DNA of 64,000 nucleotides, from assembly GCA_030267565.1 (NCBI GenBank), contig BRXU01000005.1, positions 3,599,501 to 3,663,500 of the forward strand, given 5' to 3'. The notes under the pieces are model-generated. The model was not told the origin of the DNA. It did no database searches and saw only the letters and a program-made list of their open reading frames with translations. The translations under genes and the position numbers were made by a program. Numbering within the stretch: the stretch's first letter is position 1; each line of letters opens with the position of its first letter. Below, piece by piece: positions 57,243-64,000 of the stretch. This stretch comes from Pleodorina starrii (taxonomy: Eukaryota; Chlorophyta; Chlorophyceae; Chlamydomonadales; Volvocaceae).

Positions 57243-60200
57243 CTACACCGCCTCCGCCACCGCGAAGTTGTAAAAGGGCGGAATGACGGGGTTGATCTTG
57301 CTCCACTTGCGGTGCGGGTACATGGCCGCAGCCACTTCCTTGGGTTTCGGCATGTACGACAGCCGCCAGCCCATAGGGCCCAGGTAGTCGCGCACACCCG
57401 CCGGGTCCAGGCCGCTGCGCTTGGGCTCGCCCTTGTTTTTAACGGTCTGAGGAGGGGGAGTGGAAGGGGAGGGCGAGGAGCGAGATACGATGAGGGCGCG
57501 GATGTCGGTTGACTGCAAACGAAAGCGTCGATGAGTAGATGGATAGATGGACTATCTCGGAGGAATTCGGCGAGTAAAAGTAAGTGAGGGGTCGGGGCCA
57601 CGACCGCTCTTGGAGGAGCTGCTTTCTACCGTACCAACGATAGGAAGCAAGGCACGCCACCGCCACCCTAGCGCTGTCAATTCCCGCAATGGCGAAAGCG
57701 CACCGGCGCAACTACTGACGGTCATTGGAGATCCTCCTGACTCCTCAACAAATCCAGAGCAACCCCGTCCACTCCCCAGTCAGCACACCGATGTTCCCAC
57801 ACTCACCAGCCTTAGCGTCTCGTATCCCGGCGCCCACTTCCTGCCGCTGAAGACGTCCTGGTGCAGGAAGTCGAACGCCGCCCGACTGCCGGGGCTGGCC
57901 ACCTGGCGGATGCTCTCGAACAGCCTCGTCACCGCCGCCGGGGGGAGGTAGTACACCAGCCCCTCCACGGTGAACAACGTCCGGGCGGCGGGGTCGAACA
58001 GACCGGGGCCGTTGCGGCAGGTGGCGCCGAGCAGGGCGTCCGAGAGACTGACTCGGGAAAGGTCCGCAGAGATGTAGGTGGGCCGGGGAAACTGGGGGGG
58101 AGGGAGGGGGAAGGGCAGAGACAGGGGAGGAAGGGGATTGTCGGGCATGGGGTGAGAGATCCAAGATAGAGAACAAGAGCTGCACATTGGCTTAGACCCG
58201 TTTGACGAACAGAAGATAGGAGTTGGCAGAAACGGCTCCAAACCCGCGCTTTCCCAACCGTCAACTACCCCAACCGCTCCAACCGTCACCAACCGCTGCT
58301 CCTCCCACCTGATCCGCCGGCAGGGTCTTCTCCACCAGCTTCCGTTTGCTCTCCGAAGCCTCGGGAAGGTCGATCTCGAAGAACGTCACCCCGGGGGCAG
58401 ACAGGCGGTACGCCCGGGTGTCGTACCCCGCCGCCACCACCACCACCTGGCCGCCGCGGAATGGGAAAACATGGGGAATGTCCACACGGGGAGGTTCAAT
58501 GAGCGGGGTCCCCATGCGGTTGGCACGCAGCCCCTTATTAAGACATGCTTTCAGATAAGAGGAAATACAGCCCCTCCGCCGGCTGTGGACATCCAGAACC
58601 GCCAAAGCGCGTCTTGACCCGCTCGACCCTGCGCCAAACCCTATACCTGTCAGCACTCTGCGCACCCACTCGCTCACGTCTGCCAGGAGCCCAGGACTTA
58701 GACCCCTCCGAGCCTCTGCTATCATTACTGCATGGATACCCGGTTTCCTGCTTCTCACCAACACACTGACATGAACTTCCACGTCTGCCCGCCTGTCGCC
58801 CTCCCGTCGCCTCCCGCCACTCCCCCTCCCGTGTCCCGTGTCCCCTGTCCACACCCGCCTCCCCTCCTTCGTGCCCACCTGCGTGACCCCCTCCCTGATC
58901 GCCCGCTGCACCTCCCCATCCAGCCAGCGAGTGCGGGCGTCCAGGTAGGTCATGATGCCGGGGCAGCCGAACGCGGGGCCCTGGATGAATGCCTTGTTGA
59001 TGTGGAGCAGGGAGGGAAGATGGTGGTGGACCCAGCCCCGCAGCGGCATCAGCTCGTCCCGGAACTTGGCCGCCAAATAGTCCTCATTGGATCCGGGTTC
59101 CTGAAGGTCCTGGAACAAAGTACGGTAACACAGCTGGGGGAAGGGACCGGGGGGCGGGGGAAGGGGGGAGGTGAAAGAGGGTTGACGGATGGAGAGGGAG
59201 GACGGGTGGTGGGGACGGCAGGCGGTTTCTTAAAGGCGGGTGCGGCATTGGCGATCGCCGTGGCGGCGATGAATGGCGGACCGGGCAACTGGGATGGACT
59301 TGCTTGCCAAAAAGATGTCCTCATTGTTCAGGTGACCTCCTCCCAGCAGCCCGGCAACTATTGGACACAAGCCGCGGAGGCGGAGGCGGAGGCGCGGAGG
59401 CTCAGCCCCGGTCGCACCCCACCGTGACCTGGTCACTCACCATGACCTGATTGGTCGGTTTGTAGTGGGTGAAGGGGTAGATCCACAGCTGTTGCACGTT
59501 GGAGACCTTCCTGTGGGTGGTGGCGTGGCAGAAGGGAAGGGAAGGGAGGCAGGGAAGCGAGGGAGGGAGGCGTGTGGGGCGGGTGCCTTGAAGCGGGCAA
59601 GGGCAGGGTGCTACCGACCAAATCCATATACCGTCAGTTCGCACCCACCGCATCAATAGGAGGGAGCAAATAACGGCCATCTGCCTCGCCTCTTCGTGCC
59701 GCAACGCCGCATTTATCGCGGGCGCCATCACACATACGGCACACGGGCAGAGCCCGATGCGCGCCACGCGCGCGCGACGATTGGCATGCCGCAATGCGGG
59801 ATCCAATTGAAGCGACCCAATGAACACAATGTCACGACACACTGCGTAATTGACACAGCGTGTCGAAAGCCCGGATTGTACGATCTATACCAGGAAAACA
59901 ACGCTTAGATAGGTCACGATGAGGCTTCTGCTGCTGCTGCTGCTGCTGCTGCAACTTATTGCTCTTTTAAGGTTGTCTGTTGTAACTCGTTCACAGACCT
60001 TAATCGCCGCGCAACGCGGAGCGGATTAGAGGTGGAAACGAGCGCGATCCTTTGGCGGAACGGGGCGCTGATGAGGTATAAGGTCAAAGTCGATAACACT
60101 GCGGATGCACACACCATATTATCTCCTTGCTTGAAACGCGCGACTGGCCCTCTTTGCGTTCTGGGCGCTGCGGCGGCTACTTGTTTTGGGCGTGCGAACG

Positions 60201-61070
60201 GGGCGTCTGTGCGGCTTGAACAGGCAACACACCTCCCCTGCGAAGCGGTCCATTCGTCGCCCGCGCGTGCCGTTCGCGCAGCGCGCAGCGCCGAAATCAC
60301 AGCCCTCATCCCACCTCGCCCATCACAGCCCTCATCCCACCTCCCCCCTCAATTGGTTATTTCCAGACCATTTAAACCCGTCCTGCTTCCTCACATGTAT
60401 CGGAAAGGAGGCAGTTACGAGGTTGCACACACACAGTCGGTGTGTCATCACGCATCGCGGATACACGCCCTCAGCCCTTCTTCCCCGCGCCCCACCAACT
60501 GCTATCAAATCGTCAGCCCGTCCCGCAGCTGACGAATATTGCTGCTCAACTCCCAAACGCCCGTCCCCGCATCGTGCGGTGCCACCAGCACATCAGGGCA
60601 CATCCTCCCTCTCCCCTGCCCAGTGCCCACCTCCTCAACTTGGCCAGCTTGGAAGGCTTCTTGGCGCCGCCAGCCCCACCGACCTTGGCGGCGGTGGCGG
60701 TGGCGGCGGCGGCGGAGGAGGAGGAGTAGTGCATGCCGCCGTGGGAAGCCGCATCCTTGCTGCCTGGCAGAGAGTCTAGATTGCACATTTGATCGTTCTC
60801 CCTGACGGCGACGTTTGACATGGCCGTCGTGGTCGTGGTCGCAAAAGCCGCGATGTGCGGGGCTGTCCTGCCGGCGCCGCTGCCGCCGAATTTGCTGCTT
60901 GCGGTGGTGACCGTGTAAGGTGGTGGGGAGCTTAGGCTTGCGGACGATCCTCGTGCATTCGTGGATGTAGAAGTCGCGATTGTGTTGGTGGCAGCAGCAG
61001 CAGGGGCCGCAAGGGTAGGCAAGAGGTACGGGCGGCCATCGACCCGCGGGTCGTTTGGGTCGCTAGACAT
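57243..61070 (-). CDS. LCMT-like SAM-dependent methyltransferase, copy 3
   Basis: Exons are 61070-60631, 59510-59441, 59133-58879, 58446-58309, 58091-57807 and 57446-57243, giving 463 residues. The exon corresponding to exon 3 of the other copies is split: 255 + 138 bp equals their 393 bp exactly, and 432 bp (58447-58878) is inserted between GGGGTCACGCAG and GTGGTGGTGGTGGCG, just before the SAM loop AAGYDTRAYRL. The insert has GT...AG ends but is also a multiple of three and free of stops, so a 607-residue unspliced form is possible. Small changes occur in the core (VTFFEIDL instead of VSYFEIDL; KVSNVQQLWIYP instead of KISNVQQLWLYP). Exon 1 encodes 146 residues rich in Ala/Thr/Ser and ends in KLAKLRR. 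The frame is open further upstream, but the ATG at 61070 gives an N-terminus comparable to the other copies. Confidence 0.85.
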
Positions 61071-63172
61071 TGCGGGCGTTGTGCGCTTCGGCGATCGATC
61101 GAGCGGTTCTCGCCTAGAATGGACGGGAAGGGAACCAGAGGGCTTCGCGGTCGGTACGAATGCAGGCGAAAGAGAACTAGATGCGAAGCTGCGAGATCGA
61201 TTGCGTGTAAGGACTCCACAAGTTGGCGTTGCTCTGCGGAAAGGATGTCTCCTGTCTCGCGGGATCTGAATATCCAGTTTAGTTAACCGGTACACCTTAG
61301 TGCGCGCACAGAATGGACGCGCATCCATGCATATTGAGGCCGAGAGTATAATGTTATATATGGTAATGTGGTTGCGCCGCACGAGGTACCCGGAACCGTC
61401 GGCGGGCTTGTCCGCGCGAGTCAGACGGGCCAGGGCGCCGATGGCGGTTTGGGGCTCCCCATCAAGGCGGCAACGCCACGTGCCGGACAGAGGGCTGTCT
61501 GTGCGCTGCTAGGTATCTATCAGGTGACGGCAGCGCCCGAACGGTTGAGTGGCGCTGGCCTGATGCCGCTGCATCTCTTGCTGCTGGACGGCTTTCGGCT
61601 CTATCGGCGATCTGTCCTGATTGACAGCTTGTCGACTTCGCAGTGGGAGCTGAGGGGCTAACCACGTTGAAGACGTGTTCAGTCGGGGATGCTGTAAGGG
61701 TGATCTTAACAGACTTGAGGCAGGCATCTGGCATGCCTGGCAGCAGATTGGGCCGTGAGTAAGGGCGCGCCACGCCCGGGCCGAAACACGCAGTATGATA
61801 TGCAAGGATTCGCATCCTACCGTATTGCAGCTATACCTAATTGCAACTAGGTATAGAAACTCCTGTTCACCCAGTCCTGATGTCTCTAGGCGTCCGTCCT
61901 TCCTTGGCGGGTGGGGACAAGGGCAGCATGCCTGTGCCTGGCCAAGTGTAGAAGATGTTTCGTCAGTGACCGGCAACGTGACGCGGTATTTTGGCCGCGC
62001 CGCTATTCTCGCAGGGTTCGCAACTCCACGCTGCTGATGTGCTCGTTTTCTGGAAAAGTGACTGTGCGACTGCGTAGGGCCAGAGCCTTGCAGCTGTTTA
62101 AGCCAGATAGAATACTATTGCGACTTGAACTCCTCTAGTCCTCTCATTTCCACGGGCACTGTTTGCGCCGTTGCACTCTGCCTGGCAACCGCGGTATCGT
62201 CATGCCAGTAGAAATCATTTGAATCCAAACATTGTTTGCAGTTGGGCCATAGGGGATATACGAGCTTCGGGCTTAACCCAAAGTTTTTCGGCAGTTCGCG
62301 GATCAAAGTTGCTTACGGTACTTGCTGGAAGCGCACGGATGTCACGCCCTCACAAACCATTACGAGTGAAAACTACCAAGAAAACTTCATTCAGGGTGAC
62401 AGTGCTTGCTGCCCGTGGGCTGGCGACAGTGCTTGTGGGCTTCTGACTTGTGGCAAAGGAGTCCATAGGGGCGTGGACACTTATTCATCGCGCGGTCTAG
62501 TAGTCCCATCGTGTTCAGCACTGGAACTAATCAAAGAAGCGGAAGGCTGCCATATACCAGTTTATATAAGGCCAGCATAACGGGCAGCTTCTGCAACCGC
62601 AGCTTCCCAGTCCCATGCTGCAACTGGCTAACTGCCGGGATTACACAGGTGATGCGCAAAGGGTGACGCCCGTTATTTCTGACGTCTTTTATATAATCTT
62701 AATCGGCCTTTACTTTTACTCATATCCGCGAAGTGATCAATGAATCTTGCAATTCTTTTGGGCGTTGGCCGCACGACAACCGGACCAAGCTATATTCGAG
62801 CGGCAGTCGCGTAAGGACACATGCTGGTAAACAGAATGGCTCTACGAACACAGGTGGAAATTAACGTTAGCGAAGTGAACATTTTTAGTGTTTCGGCATT
62901 GTGGGCGGCTCGTCGTTTGGTCTTGGCATTTGGTTGGAAATGCACTTGACAGGTTTAAATTGTTGGCGAGCCTGCTAATAAAACAGCGGGGGGAACGCTA
63001 GGCAAACAGCGTCACTAAGTGAAACGTCGCAGGCGCGCTGGCGCTCAGCCAAGCGGCAGATTGCCCCTAGACTGCTTTCTTAGAGATCGCTTCTCCCTTT
63101 TTGGTCAGTTTTAATCTGTCACTTTAAAAGGGTAATCCCTTCCGACACCGCGCCCCTGTCCACGCCGGCGTC
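61071..63172. other. Spacer between methyltransferase copy 3 and the SRPBCC gene
   Basis: No gene was recognised. A 9-bp perfect inverted repeat, CTATACCTA / TAGGTATAG with an 8-nt loop, is at 61831-61856. TATA-like TTTATATAAG at 62564-62573 could serve a transcript of the downstream gene. A 114-codon open frame at 62236-62580 has no recognisable content. Confidence 0.4.
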
Positions 63173-63854
63173 ATGCAGGCGCCTGTGGAGCGCGTGTGGG
63201 CCATAATGGGCAACCTCAACCAATGGAACTCCTTTAACTCCTTTCTGACGGTCGAGGACGCTCCAGAAACGCTCGCACCGGGTCAGGCCCTGCGCGTCTC
63301 CCTCCAGCCGCCCGGCCACCCCAGACCCACGCTAGTAAGCCCCCAGGTGCGGCACCCGCGGCGGCAGCGGCGGCGGCGAAACAAGCGACGAACCCCGAAT
63401 CGGAAATGCCGTGGCTGGGAATGACTAGACGCGCAACGACCGCAAGCTCAATTGCGCTTCCCAGTGCATGCTGATTTGCGCGAGTGGATCAACGCAGTGG
63501 CTTCACCGGAACCCTGCTACCGAGTCCTGTCCCGAGACGGCGCAGCGGCCTAGCCGCACGCCGACCCAAAATGCCACAAGCCTCGGAACTTTGGACTTCC
63601 AACTCTCGGCCCCTCTCTTCCGCGCTTCAGCTCGCCATTCCCGCTCGTCCGTGCCGCTACGCGCCCAGCTCTCTGCTCACAGCTCCGTTCCGTATCTCCT
63701 CCCTCCCTCCACGCAACGGCGCAGGTCGTCGACTACGCTCCAGGCAGGGAGCTGCGCTGGCGCGGCAGGCTGTGGAACACCGACCTGTTCTTCGTCGGAG
63801 AGCACTTTTTCAAACTGCAGCCCATAGGGCCAGACAAGACGCTGCTGGTGCACG
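63173..63854 (+). CDS. SRPBCC (START-like) domain protein, partial
   Basis: Two exons are visible, 63173-63334 and 63725-63854 (donor GTAAGC, acceptor GGCGCAG, phase 0; then donor GTACGT in phase 1), so the gene continues beyond the window. The translated part starts APVERVWAIMGNLNQWNSFN, the first helix of the fold, and continues with PGRELRWRGRLWNTDLFFVG and EHFFKLQPIGPDKTLLVHG, the central beta strands of polyketide-cyclase-like SRPBCC proteins, which bind small hydrophobic ligands. The first beta strand of the fold would lie upstream of the ATG at 63173; because the sequence just before reads CATGCAG, this could be an acceptor preceding a longer N-terminus rather than the true start. Ligand and role are unknown. 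Confidence 0.7.
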
Positions 63855-63939
63855 GTACGTGTACACGTGTACCGTACGTGTACGTGCGGGGAAGGGTGGG
63901 GTTGCTGGAATGTGACGGAATGCTTCCAGGGGTGCGGAG

Positions 63940-63975
63940 CGTCGGGTTTAGGGGGTTTTAGGGTTTTATTGAACT
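63940..63975 (+). repeat. Interstitial telomere-like repeats
   Basis: GGGTTTAGGGGG followed by TTTTAGGGTTTTA, similar to the algal TTTTAGGG telomere unit, in an intron of the SRPBCC gene. Confidence 0.5.
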
Positions 63976-64000
63976 TCGGGTTAAACGGGTTGCCGAGTAC

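Noticed and set aside
60546..61382. Longer N-terminus for methyltransferase copy 3 starting at 61382
   Set aside because: The extra 104 codons resemble no part of the paralogues, and the ATG at 61070 lies in a block shared with the upstream regions of copies 1 and 2.
62236..62580. 114-codon open frame
   Set aside because: No domain, no similarity I recognise, no splice context; it is likely chance in moderately GC-rich spacer.

Overview
The window is nuclear DNA of a volvocine green alga, most likely Chlamydomonas reinhardtii or a close relative. The evidence is GC-rich coding sequence, many short introns bounded by GTGAGT/GTGGGT and CAG, TGTAA polyadenylation signals downstream of genes, abundant (GT), (CA), (CAG) and pentanucleotide tracts, and short stretches of the TTTTAGGG telomere-type repeat. 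The species cannot be fixed from sequence alone. All gene models below were spliced by hand; every exon join was checked for phase.

Left part (1-7851): no host gene recognised. It holds a nested transposon. A Mutator-like element (778-7842) has terminal inverted repeats of about 170 bp and a perfect 9-bp target duplication. A 5'-truncated L1-type LINE (2744-7702, minus strand) has inserted into its right inverted repeat with its own 6-bp duplication. A trinucleotide-rich foldback structure lies just inside the left end.

Central part (8543-41895): a two-exon ankyrin-repeat protein (+); uroporphyrinogen III decarboxylase of haem/chlorophyll synthesis (+, seven exons); dihydroorotase of pyrimidine synthesis (-, twelve exons); and, head to head with dihydroorotase across about 390 bp, a 25-exon gene (+) for a plant PATROL1/DUF810-type MUN-domain trafficking protein with four N-terminal NPF motifs. 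Introns of the last two genes carry many copies of a few short recurring sequence modules.

Right part (42000-64000): three minus-strand paralogues of a leucine-carboxyl-methyltransferase-like SAM-dependent methyltransferase. Their cores are nearly identical, their N-terminal first exons differ, and the third copy carries a unique in-frame 432-bp GT...AG insertion immediately before the SAM-binding motif. Between copies two and three lies a small unrecognised gene for a predicted secreted protein made of two 43-residue repeats. A partial SRPBCC-fold gene runs off the right end. Intergenic stretches contain a recent 269-bp tandem duplication, a 14-bp minisatellite and a good 24-bp-stem hairpin. 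No tRNA, rRNA or CRISPR was recognised.
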